Of a stretch of DNA of 47,478 nt, positions 26,687 to 34,654 are shown in pieces. This DNA comes from an uncultured Verrucomicrobiota bacterium (lineage in GTDB: Bacteria > Verrucomicrobiota > Verrucomicrobiia > Limisphaerales > CAIYYI01): contig CAIYYI010000161.1 of the NCBI GenBank assembly GCA_903930345.1, positions 1-47,478 of the forward strand, written 5' to 3'. The notes beneath the pieces are model-generated. The model saw only the letters and a list, made by a program, of their open reading frames with translations, was not told the origin of the DNA and made no database searches. The position numbers and the translations under genes are program-made. Position 1 is the stretch's first letter; every line of letters starts with the position of its first letter.

Positions 26687-27919
26687 ATGTCGCAAAATCA
26701 GTCTGAACGTCAAGCCATCAACCTCCGGAGCCGGGGGGCGGCCCCGCCGAAACAGCGGGGACGCCGCTGGCTGCCCTGGCTGGGCGCCTTGCTCCTGCTC
26801 GGCCTGCTGGTGGCCGGGTTCTGGCCCCGTCCCGTCCCGGTGGAAACCGTGCGGGTCACCCGTGGCTTGCTGCGCTCCACGGTGGAGGAGGAGGGCCGCA
26901 CCCGTGTCCGGCAGCGCTACCTGGTTTCCGCCCCGATCTCCGGTTACCTGCGCCGCATTCCTCACAAGGTTGGCACCGTCATGGTCGGAGGGGAAACCGT
27001 GGTGGGGGTGATTGATCCACTTCCGTCCGCCCCGCTGGATCTGCGCGCCCGCTCCTTGGCTGAGGAACGGCGGCAGGCGGCGGTGACTTCGTTGGAACGC
27101 GCCCAGGCGACCTTGGACTATGCCACCACTGATCTGCGTCGTCTGGAGGCCCTGGCCCGGGAACGCATGGTGGCCGATCAGGAACTGGATGTCGCCCGGT
27201 TGCGCGAAACCACCGTCTTGAAAGAGAAGCAACTCGCTGAAAGCCAGTTGCGCCTGGTGGGGGCGGAACTGGCGGCTTACCCGCCCTTGGGGCTGGCGGT
27301 GGCGGGAACCAATCTGCCCCCGGTTGAGGTGCGGGCACCGGTCTCTGGACGGGTGCTGCGGTTGCTGGAGGAAAGCGAACGGGTGGTGACCTTGGGCACC
27401 CCTTTGGTTGAGATTGGCGATCCGGCCGACCTGGAGGTCATTGTGGAGGTGTTGTCCCGGGATGGTGCCGTCATCCAGCCGGGGTTGCTGGTTTTTTTCG
27501 ACCAGTGGGGTGGGGTGGAGCCGCTCACCGGCCGGGTGCGGCAGGTTGAGCCGGCCGCCTTCACCAAGATTTCCGCTCTGGGCGTGGAGGAGCAGCGGGT
27601 TTATGTGGTGGTGGATCTCACCACTCCGGTGGCGCAACGGGTTGGGCTGGGGGATAATTTCCGGGTTGAGGCCCGCATTATCACCTGGGAGACGGCGGAC
27701 ACGTTGAAGGTGCCCGTGGGTGCGTTGTTTCGCCAGGGCACAAACTGGGCGGCGTACACGGTTTCTGGTGGCCGGGCCCGTCTGCAGCCAGTCAAGGCCG
27801 GGCGTCTATGCCGGACGGAGATCCAAGTCCTCGAAGGTTTGCAGCCGGGCGACGAGGTTATTCTTTACCCGGGCGATCGGGTGCGGGCCGGGATGACCGT
27901 CAAACCAGTCTCGTTGTAG
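26687..27919 (+). CDS. HlyD/MacA-type periplasmic adaptor protein
   Basis: A 410-residue membrane-fusion protein. One N-terminal helix (about 27-45, 'WLPWLGALLLLGLLVAGFW') anchors it. Next come a beta-barrel/lipoyl half-motif ('YLVSAPISGYLRRI'), a coiled-coil hairpin (~115-180), the second lipoyl half ('VRAPVSGRVLRLLEE'), a beta-barrel ('DLEVIVEVLSRDGAVI') and a membrane-proximal domain ('LQPGDEVILYPGDRVRAG'). It starts 15 bases after the permease stop, so it is the third gene of the operon. No TolC-like outer membrane channel is encoded nearby. ATG at 26687 is preferred over the TTG at 26681. Confidence 0.92.
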   Translation: MSQNQSERQAINLRSRGAAPPKQRGRRWLPWLGALLLLGLLVAGFWPRPVPVETVRVTRGLLRSTVEEEGRTRVRQRYLVSAPISGYLRRIPHKVGTVMVGGETVVGVIDPLPSAPLDLRARSLAEERRQAAVTSLERAQATLDYATTDLRRLEALARERMVADQELDVARLRETTVLKEKQLAESQLRLVGAELAAYPPLGLAVAGTNLPPVEVRAPVSGRVLRLLEESERVVTLGTPLVEIGDPADLEVIVEVLSRDGAVIQPGLLVFFDQWGGVEPLTGRVRQVEPAAFTKISALGVEEQRVYVVVDLTTPVAQRVGLGDNFRVEARIITWETADTLKVPVGALFRQGTNWAAYTVSGGRARLQPVKAGRLCRTEIQVLEGLQPGDEVILYPGDRVRAGMTVKPVSL

Positions 27920-27958
27920 CAGTTACGGTGGTCCACCCGGTGCGATTGGACGGGTGAA

Positions 27959-27988
27959 TTGACCTTGGACGCGTAACTTGATTGTAAC
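27959..27988 (+). promoter_or_regulatory. Possible promoter of the ROK gene
   Basis: TTGACC at 27959-27964 and TGTAAC at 27983-27988 with an 18-base spacer, about 95 bases before the ROK-type gene start. The match is weak and was judged by eye. The 163-base gap after the HlyD gene makes a separate promoter reasonable. Confidence 0.3.
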
Positions 27989-28046
27989 ACAAAACGTATC
28001 GTGGCAGTTCCGGTTTGCTGTCAAAGTGTGATTGCCGCAGCGTTTT

Positions 28047-28063
28047 CCCCTGCTTGGCAGGGG
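28047..28063. promoter_or_regulatory. Small hairpin in the leader of the ROK gene
   Basis: CCCCTGC and GCAGGGG form a perfect 7-bp stem with a TTG loop, 19 bases before the ATG at 28083. It could end transcripts from the ABC operon (no T-run follows, so not a classic terminator) or mask the ribosome binding region. Either role is an inference. Confidence 0.4.
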
Positions 28064-28082
28064 TGCTCGCGCGGGGAATGTC

Positions 28083-29075
28083 ATGGCTGCCGAAAATCAC
28101 AATCCGGTGAGGTTTGCGGTCGGGGTGGAGGTGGATGCCCTGCGGGTGCGCGCCTGCCTTTACCGCGCCGACCAGGAGCAGTTGGCCAAATTCCGGTTTA
28201 GCACCAAATGGGAGCGGGGACCGGATGTGGTCATGGCCCGCATCGCCCGGTGTGTGCGCACGGTGGTGGATGAGGCGGATCTGCAACTCAGCCAGGTGGT
28301 GGCCGTGGGCGTGGGTGTCTCCGGAGTGGTGGAGCCCGGCACCGGCACGGTCTTGCGCCTGTTGCAGCCCGGGTGGAGCGGATATCCTTTGCAGGCGAAG
28401 CTGGTGGCTGACTTGGGCCTGCCAGTCATCGTGGGAAATGCCGGGATGATGGCTGCCCGGGCCGCGCAGGCGATTGATCTGCCTGGCGAGACCGGTCGGG
28501 TGCTGGCGGTTTTTCAAGGTCCGGGCATCACGGGTGGTTTGCTGGAGCAGGGGAAGCCGGTGGGGGATCCTGAACTGCCTTTCCTTCCCCTGACCCATCT
28601 TCCCCTTGATCCCAACGGTCCCCTTTGTGCCTGCGGGCAGCGGGGGTGTCTCGATTCCCTGGCGGGCGGGGTGGCGATCCTGCGGTTGCTGCGCGAGGCG
28701 ATGGACCAAGGGAGAACCACCTGTCTGGCGGGCCATGATTTGCTGGGCGTGGGGGATTGGCGCAAGGCGGCCAAGCGGGGGGATCCGCTGGCCTTGGAAC
28801 TGGCCCAGACAACCGCGCGGTATCTGGGCCTGGCCCTGGCGAAATGGCTCCCGCTCTGGCAACCGCTGCATGTGCTGCTGGGCGGCAACATCTGGGAGGC
28901 GGCGGCGGAGATCATGCTGCCGGTGGCCCGGGACACCGTGCTGCAGGAACTGGGCCCGGGCAGCCTGGATCAGGTGACCTTCGCGGTTTCCCAACTCGGC
29001 AAGGCGGCCGGCACGGTCGGGGCCGCGTGTGCGGCCCTGGAATCCGTGACGGTCGCGCCCTCGACTGCGGCTTAA
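28083..29075 (+). CDS. ROK-family protein lacking the catalytic aspartate (putative pseudokinase)
   Basis: A 330-residue cytoplasmic protein with an ROK fold but no N-terminal DNA-binding domain. The zinc site of the family is kept: His172 and 'CACGQRGCL' (Cys182, Cys184, Cys189). The phosphate motif expected as DxGGT near the N-terminus is 'AVGVEVDAL', and the catalytic Asp normally found in 'NDAN' is replaced: 'VIVGNAGMMAAR' has Ala120 there. This argues against sugar kinase activity and for a sugar-binding or regulatory role. The start ATG 28083 is chosen because upstream residues have no ROK character. It converges with the SGNH gene and their stop codons overlap. Confidence 0.8.
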   Translation: MAAENHNPVRFAVGVEVDALRVRACLYRADQEQLAKFRFSTKWERGPDVVMARIARCVRTVVDEADLQLSQVVAVGVGVSGVVEPGTGTVLRLLQPGWSGYPLQAKLVADLGLPVIVGNAGMMAARAAQAIDLPGETGRVLAVFQGPGITGGLLEQGKPVGDPELPFLPLTHLPLDPNGPLCACGQRGCLDSLAGGVAILRLLREAMDQGRTTCLAGHDLLGVGDWRKAAKRGDPLALELAQTTARYLGLALAKWLPLWQPLHVLLGGNIWEAAAEIMLPVARDTVLQELGPGSLDQVTFAVSQLGKAAGTVGAACAALESVTVAPSTAA

Positions 29076-30772
29076 TCCAGCGGACCGTACACCTCACACT
29101 CCGTGGTAAAGCTGAAGTTGGGTGAGTAATTCACCTCTTCCGCGTGATGGTCGGGGTAGGTCAGGCGCACGTACCGGGCTTCGGTGGGGGTGAACTGGAA
29201 TTTGTACCGATCCTCTTTGCGAAGGCTGAATTCATGGGTGCCGACCTCCTTGAAGTCCTTGCCATCGGCGCTCAACGCCACCTGGATGGTTTTCGTGGAG
29301 CCAAAGGCCGGCACCCCCACCACCACGCTGTTGATCCGGGCGGCTTTTTCCAGGTCGATGGTGGCGGTTTTGGGGAAGGTGGCGGAATCGCCGCTGGCGA
29401 AGCAATGCCGATCAGTGGCGGCCCAGGAGCCGTCGGTCAGACCGCCGCCGCCCCAGTTGAAGGCGTTGGGATTGCTGCTCTGGTAGCGTTTGCGCAGCGC
29501 CAGGTTGGGGGTGGCGGAGGCGCGCGCCAGTTTGACGGTGAGTTTGCCCGGGGGCTGGCTCAGGCGCTGGATCATGGCCTGGTAACCATCATCCGCCGCC
29601 ATCATGCCCTGGACGATCTGCTGGGCTTCCGCCGCGTTGCCCAGTGCCAGGCGGGTCTCCCGCCAGGTGGTGAAATACAGGTTCTCCTTCCGGGCAATGG
29701 TGTCGTGCAACTGCTTGCCAGCCTCAGATCCGTTGCCAGCCAGCGGCACGCCGTCGGCCAGGGCGGCGGCGGAGTGGGTGCTGACCAGGGCATCGTTCAC
29801 ACTCAGGGCGTAGTATCCCGGCTTGAGCCCGCGCACGGTGAGCTTGGGGCTGGCAAAAGCCTGGAAGCCGGAGGCTTCCATGAGGCTGGCGGAAGCGGCT
29901 TCAAACCAGAAGGGCAACCGCACTGTCTCCGTGGATTCCAGCACCACTTCCTCGTCCGACTTGACGCTGGTTTTCCAGTGGGGATCAGTCGCTTTGGCCA
30001 GGTCCGCCGGAGGCAGGGCCGGCATCGGTTCCGCCCCCAGGCCTTGCAGCATCCAGCTCGCCATGGCCAGATGCCCTGGAGCGGCCGGATGCACAGAGTC
30101 GGGGATCATGGTGAAGGCGGCATCCTTGGCCTTTTGTGCGGTCTGCAGTGCCAGCATCGGATGGATCACGTCCATGTGCGGGCAGTGGTATTGTTCGGCC
30201 AGTTCCAGGGCCACTTTGCCCAGGGCCTCCAGGGTCTGGTTGTAGTTCACCTGGCCCAGGCGTGGCTGCCGGTCCGGGTCCACGCAGCCGGGGGTGAACA
30301 CCACGACGCGGATGTTTTTCGCCTGCAAGGCTTTGATCAAGCCCTCCATGCCTTTGCGGTAGCGGCTCAGGGTGGACTCCTCCACCGGTTTGTAGCCACC
30401 GTCATTCATGCCGAAAAACAGGGTCACCACCGTGGGGTTCAGCGACAACACATCGCGCTCCAACCGGTTGAGCGCCCCCGGGGCCGTGTCGCCACCCCAG
30501 CCGGCGTTGTAAAATTTCAACCCCAACTCGGGGTGCCGGCAATAAAGGTATTGCTGCACGTAGCGCGAGTATTGGCGCTGTTCGGTGATGCTGTCGCCAT
30601 AGATCACGACGCGATCCCCCTTTTTCAGCACCGGCTCGGCCTGCCCGATTTGGGGCCACAGGCTGAGCAGCGCCAACCCCACCCATCCTCCCAGAGTCAG
30701 ACGGGTCAGCGGCCAGCGACCCGGGGTGCCAGTGGCGATGTTCGAGGTGCGGCTTGATTGCATGTTCATCAT
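29072..30772 (-). CDS. Secreted SGNH-family esterase with C-terminal discoidin-like domain
   Basis: About 566 residues from ATG 30772; other ATGs at 30781, 30769 and 30763 are possible. A long signal peptide ends near 'GQAEP'. The SGNH blocks are all present: Ser61 in 'YGDSITE', Gly92 in 'NAGWGGDT', Asn123 in 'GMNDGG', and Asp225/His228 in 'DSVHPAAPGH'. Such enzymes usually remove acetyl or other acyl groups from polysaccharides. The last ~130 residues ('NLALRKRYQSSNPNAFNWG...ARYVRLTY') look like an F5/8C carbohydrate-binding module. The neighbouring divergent gene is a GH10 xylanase, so acetyl-xylan esterase activity is a reasonable guess. Confidence 0.87.
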   Translation of the reverse strand: MMNMQSSRTSNIATGTPGRWPLTRLTLGGWVGLALLSLWPQIGQAEPVLKKGDRVVIYGDSITEQRQYSRYVQQYLYCRHPELGLKFYNAGWGGDTAPGALNRLERDVLSLNPTVVTLFFGMNDGGYKPVEESTLSRYRKGMEGLIKALQAKNIRVVVFTPGCVDPDRQPRLGQVNYNQTLEALGKVALELAEQYHCPHMDVIHPMLALQTAQKAKDAAFTMIPDSVHPAAPGHLAMASWMLQGLGAEPMPALPPADLAKATDPHWKTSVKSDEEVVLESTETVRLPFWFEAASASLMEASGFQAFASPKLTVRGLKPGYYALSVNDALVSTHSAAALADGVPLAGNGSEAGKQLHDTIARKENLYFTTWRETRLALGNAAEAQQIVQGMMAADDGYQAMIQRLSQPPGKLTVKLARASATPNLALRKRYQSSNPNAFNWGGGGLTDGSWAATDRHCFASGDSATFPKTATIDLEKAARINSVVVGVPAFGSTKTIQVALSADGKDFKEVGTHEFSLRKEDRYKFQFTPTEARYVRLTYPDHHAEEVNYSPNFSFTTECEVYGPLD

Positions 30773-30964
30773 AAATTCCATCAGCCGTGTTGCCCTTGGT
30801 GGGCGGCACGGGTGTTGGCGGCAATGTACCCCGGTCAAAAGGCGGATGGCCAGCCAGAAAAACGCGGCAAAAATCCCGTGGACAAACGGCGGGGCATTGT
30901 CACCATGTCGGCACGGTTGCCGTCGTGGCAAATTGTGCGTCGGTCCCGATTAAACATTATCCGC

Positions 30965-32149
30965 ATGAAATCATTGTCATTTCGATCCTTTGGACGGGGT
31001 GTGGCCGTCAGTTGCGGCCTGGCCCTGCTGGGTTGCCTGTCGGGGTGTGTTTCCACCCCGCCACCGCCAACGCCTACCACGCTGCGAACCGCTGCCCAGG
31101 GCCGTTTTCATATGGGGGTGGGTTTGTCTGATCGCATCGCCAGCCAGCCCGGGGATTGGGCGCTGCTCACCAATCAGTTCAACTGTGTCACACCGGAAAA
31201 CTGTCTGAAACCGGATCCCGTGCAAACCGCGCCCGGCCGGTTCAGGTTTGATCGGGCGGATGCCTTTGTCGCCTTTGCCGCCGCGCAGGAACTCAAGGTG
31301 GTGGGGCATTGTCTGGTGTGGGCCAAGGATGACCGCACGCCACCCTGGTTCTACCAGGATGGGGATCACCCCGCCAGCCGCGAGGTGTTGTTGCAGCGCA
31401 TGCGCGAGCACATCAACACCGTGGCGGGCCGCTACCGGGGCAGGATTGCCATGTGGGACGTGGTGAATGAGGCCCTGGATGACGGTACGAATTTCCTGCG
31501 CCCCTCGGGCTGGACCAGGGCCTGCGGTGAGGAGTTTCTGGTGTGCGCCTTTGAATACGCCCACGCCGCCGATCCCAAGGCCATCCTGATTTACAATGAT
31601 TACAACAACGAGCTGCCCGACAAGCGCGCCAAGCAGATTCGCCTGATCCAATTGTTGCGTCAGCGGGGGGCTCCCCTTCACGCCATCGGGCTGCAGGGCC
31701 ATTACGAGCTTGATCAGGTGCCCTTCCAGGAGATTGAAAACACGCTGCGAATCATGCGCGAGCTGGGGGTCAAGGTGGTGATCTCGGAATTGGACATCGA
31801 CGTGGTCATGCGTGGCAAATGGTGGGCCGACGGGGGCAAATACCGCGATGAGCTCTCCCGCTTCGATCCTTACCGGGACGGTTGTCCGCCGGAAATCCTG
31901 CAGCGGCAGGCGGAGCAGTACGCCCGTTTGTTTGAGATCTTCCGCCGCCACGAGGATGTGCTCCTGCGGGTCTCGTTTTGGAATCTGCACGACGGTCAGA
32001 GCTGGCTCAATGGCTTCCCTTGGAAGCGGGTCAATCACCCGCTGCTGTTTGACCGGCAGGGGCAGCCCAAGCCGGCGTTTGATGCGGTGTTGCGGACGCT
32101 GCGTGCACCTGTCGTCCCGCCCGCTGATTCCGGCGCGCGGAGCCATTAA
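30965..32149 (+). CDS. GH10 endo-1,4-beta-xylanase, lipoprotein
   Basis: A 394-residue enzyme cutting internal beta-1,4 bonds of xylan by a retaining mechanism. The acid/base is Glu169 in 'WDVVNEALDD' and the nucleophile Glu275 in 'VVISELDIDV'; 'TPENCLKPD' (residues 76-84) and 'VVGHCLVWA' are further GH10 landmarks. The N-terminus has a lipobox 'LSGC' (Cys28) after a hydrophobic core, followed by a Pro-rich linker, so the enzyme is probably tethered to a membrane. The start at ATG 30965 gives this signal. It diverges from the SGNH esterase, with about 190 bases between them for regulation. Confidence 0.93.
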   Translation: MKSLSFRSFGRGVAVSCGLALLGCLSGCVSTPPPPTPTTLRTAAQGRFHMGVGLSDRIASQPGDWALLTNQFNCVTPENCLKPDPVQTAPGRFRFDRADAFVAFAAAQELKVVGHCLVWAKDDRTPPWFYQDGDHPASREVLLQRMREHINTVAGRYRGRIAMWDVVNEALDDGTNFLRPSGWTRACGEEFLVCAFEYAHAADPKAILIYNDYNNELPDKRAKQIRLIQLLRQRGAPLHAIGLQGHYELDQVPFQEIENTLRIMRELGVKVVISELDIDVVMRGKWWADGGKYRDELSRFDPYRDGCPPEILQRQAEQYARLFEIFRRHEDVLLRVSFWNLHDGQSWLNGFPWKRVNHPLLFDRQGQPKPAFDAVLRTLRAPVVPPADSGARSH

Positions 32150-32190
32150 TTTGGTTTTCGTCCGGGGGCCGGATGGTTTACGGTGGGGGC

Positions 32191-34539
32191 ATGTCTTCCC
32201 CATCCGCATGGCGTCGTCGCGAGTTTTTGCAGGCGGGTGCCTGCGCCGGGTTCAGTCTGGCCCTGGGCTGCCGGCATCTGGAGCCGCCGCCCCACCCCTG
32301 GTCGGCGGACGACCTGAAAGCCCTGCCTCAGGGGGCTGCCCCGGCGGCGCTGGAGGTCGCGCATTTTCCCACCCGGGTCCATGCCTTCATCTGGCGCAAC
32401 TGGTCGCTGGTGCCCGTGGCGCGCCTGGCGGTGGTGTTGCGGGTTTCGGCGTCCGAGGTGCGGGAGGTGGGGGCGGCCCTTGGCCTGGGCTCGCCGCCGC
32501 GCATTCCGACCCGTTTGCAAAAGCGCGCCTACCTCACCATCATCAAACGCAACTGGCATCTGCTCCCCTACGGGCAACTGCTGGAGCTGCTGGGTTGGAC
32601 CCCGGAGCACCTGGCCTACATCCTGCGCGAGGATGACTTCCTGTTCATCAAACTGGGCAGCCTGAAACCGCGCTGCACCCCCCTGGTCTGGGCGCCCCGA
32701 GGGGTCGCCATCCGGGCGCACGAGCAATGGATTGCCCGCACGATGGCGGCTGAATTCGGGCCGGATTTCCCATCGGTTCAGGAGCCGTTGTTCCAGTTTG
32801 TGGACGATCTGTCCCTGGCCGGTCCGGTCGCCAAACCGGCTCCGGCCGATGACCGGCTGCGTTTCTGCTACTCCTACTTCGCGCTCTATGGCGACCCGTT
32901 GTTGGAGCCGGATCTTGACCCGTATCCGGATGCCTACCTGGCCCGTTTGGCGAGTGCCGGGGTCACCGGCGTCTGGCTTCCGGCCGTCCTGTACAAACTG
33001 GCGGAGTTTCCCTGGCAGCCCGGCCTGAGCGAGCATTGGCAGCGGCGGCGGCGCCAACTGCGCGGGCTGGTCGCGCGCGCCCGCCGCCACGGGATGGCTG
33101 TGTACCTGTACCTTAACGAGCCCCGGGCCATGCCGCTGGGCTTTTTTGCCGCGCATCCGGAACTCAAGGGGGTGGTGGAAGGGGATCATGCGGCGTTGTG
33201 CACCAGCCAGCCGGAGGTGGCCCGCTACCTGGTGTCAGCGGTGGCTTCCCTGTGCCGCGAGGTGCCGGATCTGGGGGGATTCTTCACCATCAGCGCCTCG
33301 GAAAACCTCACCAATTGCTGGTCGCACGGGCAGGGGGCGGGCTGCCCGCGTTGCGGTGGGCAGCCACCCGGCGCGGTCATCGCCGGCGTCAACCAGCTAT
33401 TCCAGCAGGGGATCGATGAGGTGAGGGGTCGGCAGCGGCTGCTGGTGTGGGATTGGGGCTGGCAGGATGCCTGGGTGGAGGACATCGTCCGGCGGTTGCC
33501 ACCGGCGGCGTCGCTGATGAGCGTGAGTGAGTGGGGATTGCCCTTGAACCGTGGCGGCGTTGCCACGCAGGTGGGGGAATATTCCCTTTCGGCCGTGGGG
33601 CCGGGTCCGCGCGCCCGGCGGCACTGGGCTCTCGCTGAGGCTCGCGGCCTGCGCCGGCTGGCCAAGATCCAGGCGGCCAACAGTTGGGAGCTTTCCGCCG
33701 TGCCTTATATTCCGGCGGTGGCCAGGACCGCGCGCCATGCGGCCAATCTGCGGGCCGCCGGCGCCAATGAACTCATGCTGGGCTGGACGTTGGGCGGCTA
33801 CCCATCCCCCAATCTGGAGGTGGTGCAGGTGATCATGGCCGACCCCGGTTTTGCCGGGAACGATCCGGAGGAGGGCATCCTCCGCGCTCTGCGGCAGGTG
33901 GCGGAGCGCCGGTTTGGAGCCGTCCTGGCTCCGGACGTTGTGGCCGCCTGGCAGCAATGCTCCACCGCCTTCGAGGAGTTCCCCTTCCATATCGGCGTGG
34001 TGTACCAGGCTCCGTTGCAGGCCGGCCCCGCCAACCTGCTCTGGCCCTCCCGGACCGGTTACGCCGCCGCCATGGTCGGCTTGCCTTACGATGATCTCAA
34101 TGCCTGGCGCGGGCCATATCCGGCGGAGGTTTTCATCGGCCAATTGGAGCTGGTGGCGGAGGGGTTTGCCTCCGCCGCCCGCCGGTTGCAGTCGGTGCTG
34201 GCCGGGGCGGCGGACGTCCGCGCGACCTGGGAGGCCCGCCGGGAGGCGGGCCTCATGCAGGCCTGCGCGCTCCACTGGCAAAGCGTGGCTCTCCAGTCCC
34301 GTTACGTGTTGCTGCGCGCCACCGCTCCGGCCGGCACCGTGCCCGCCCCCGAAGTCCGGGCGTTGCTGGAGCGCGAGGTCCAGGCGGCGCGCACCCTGTG
34401 GCGGCTGCAATCCGCTGATTCCCGGCTCGGGTTTGAGGCCTCCAACCAGTACTACTACATCCCGCTGGACCTGGCGGAAAAAGTGTTGAACTGCCGCTGG
34501 CTTCAGCATTCCCGGGGCGGGTTGCCCGGCCCCGCCTGA
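32191..34539 (+). CDS. Exported protein of unknown function, possible new glycosidase-like family
   Basis: A 782-residue protein with a twin-arginine motif (WRRREFLQ) and an apparent lipobox ending at Cys27 ('SLALGC'), so it is likely exported folded and lipid-anchored. Residues ~63-158 hold two related helical repeats ('FIWRNWSLVPVARLAVVLRVS' and 'IIKRNWHLLPYGQLLELLGWT') that look like helix-turn-helix units, odd for an exported protein. Residues ~223-540 resemble a (beta/alpha) barrel: 'GVTGVWLPAVLYKL', Glu310 in 'YLYLNEPRAM', Glu371 in 'TISASENLTNCWSHG', and Cys376/385/388 in 'CWSHGQGAGCPRC'. The C-terminal ~240 residues are helical. It follows the GH10 gene by 41 bases and may share its transcript. 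No family assigned. Confidence 0.72.
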   Translation: MSSPSAWRRREFLQAGACAGFSLALGCRHLEPPPHPWSADDLKALPQGAAPAALEVAHFPTRVHAFIWRNWSLVPVARLAVVLRVSASEVREVGAALGLGSPPRIPTRLQKRAYLTIIKRNWHLLPYGQLLELLGWTPEHLAYILREDDFLFIKLGSLKPRCTPLVWAPRGVAIRAHEQWIARTMAAEFGPDFPSVQEPLFQFVDDLSLAGPVAKPAPADDRLRFCYSYFALYGDPLLEPDLDPYPDAYLARLASAGVTGVWLPAVLYKLAEFPWQPGLSEHWQRRRRQLRGLVARARRHGMAVYLYLNEPRAMPLGFFAAHPELKGVVEGDHAALCTSQPEVARYLVSAVASLCREVPDLGGFFTISASENLTNCWSHGQGAGCPRCGGQPPGAVIAGVNQLFQQGIDEVRGRQRLLVWDWGWQDAWVEDIVRRLPPAASLMSVSEWGLPLNRGGVATQVGEYSLSAVGPGPRARRHWALAEARGLRRLAKIQAANSWELSAVPYIPAVARTARHAANLRAAGANELMLGWTLGGYPSPNLEVVQVIMADPGFAGNDPEEGILRALRQVAERRFGAVLAPDVVAAWQQCSTAFEEFPFHIGVVYQAPLQAGPANLLWPSRTGYAAAMVGLPYDDLNAWRGPYPAEVFIGQLELVAEGFASAARRLQSVLAGAADVRATWEARREAGLMQACALHWQSVALQSRYVLLRATAPAGTVPAPEVRALLEREVQAARTLWRLQSADSRLGFEASNQYYYIPLDLAEKVLNCRWLQHSRGGLPGPA

Positions 34540-34654
34540 TCGGTCGGATGACCTCCTCCGGGAGCAAAAAAGGGTTAGTGTTTCCAAAAAAAAAGATAAG
34601 CCAATCTTTAAATGCGATATTGCGCTATTAGCCATTATTGCAAATAATACCGCC

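Noticed and set aside
28047-28063. Hairpin as a Rho-independent terminator of the ABC operon
   Set aside because: The stem is short and no T-run follows, so it is listed only as a possible leader structure.
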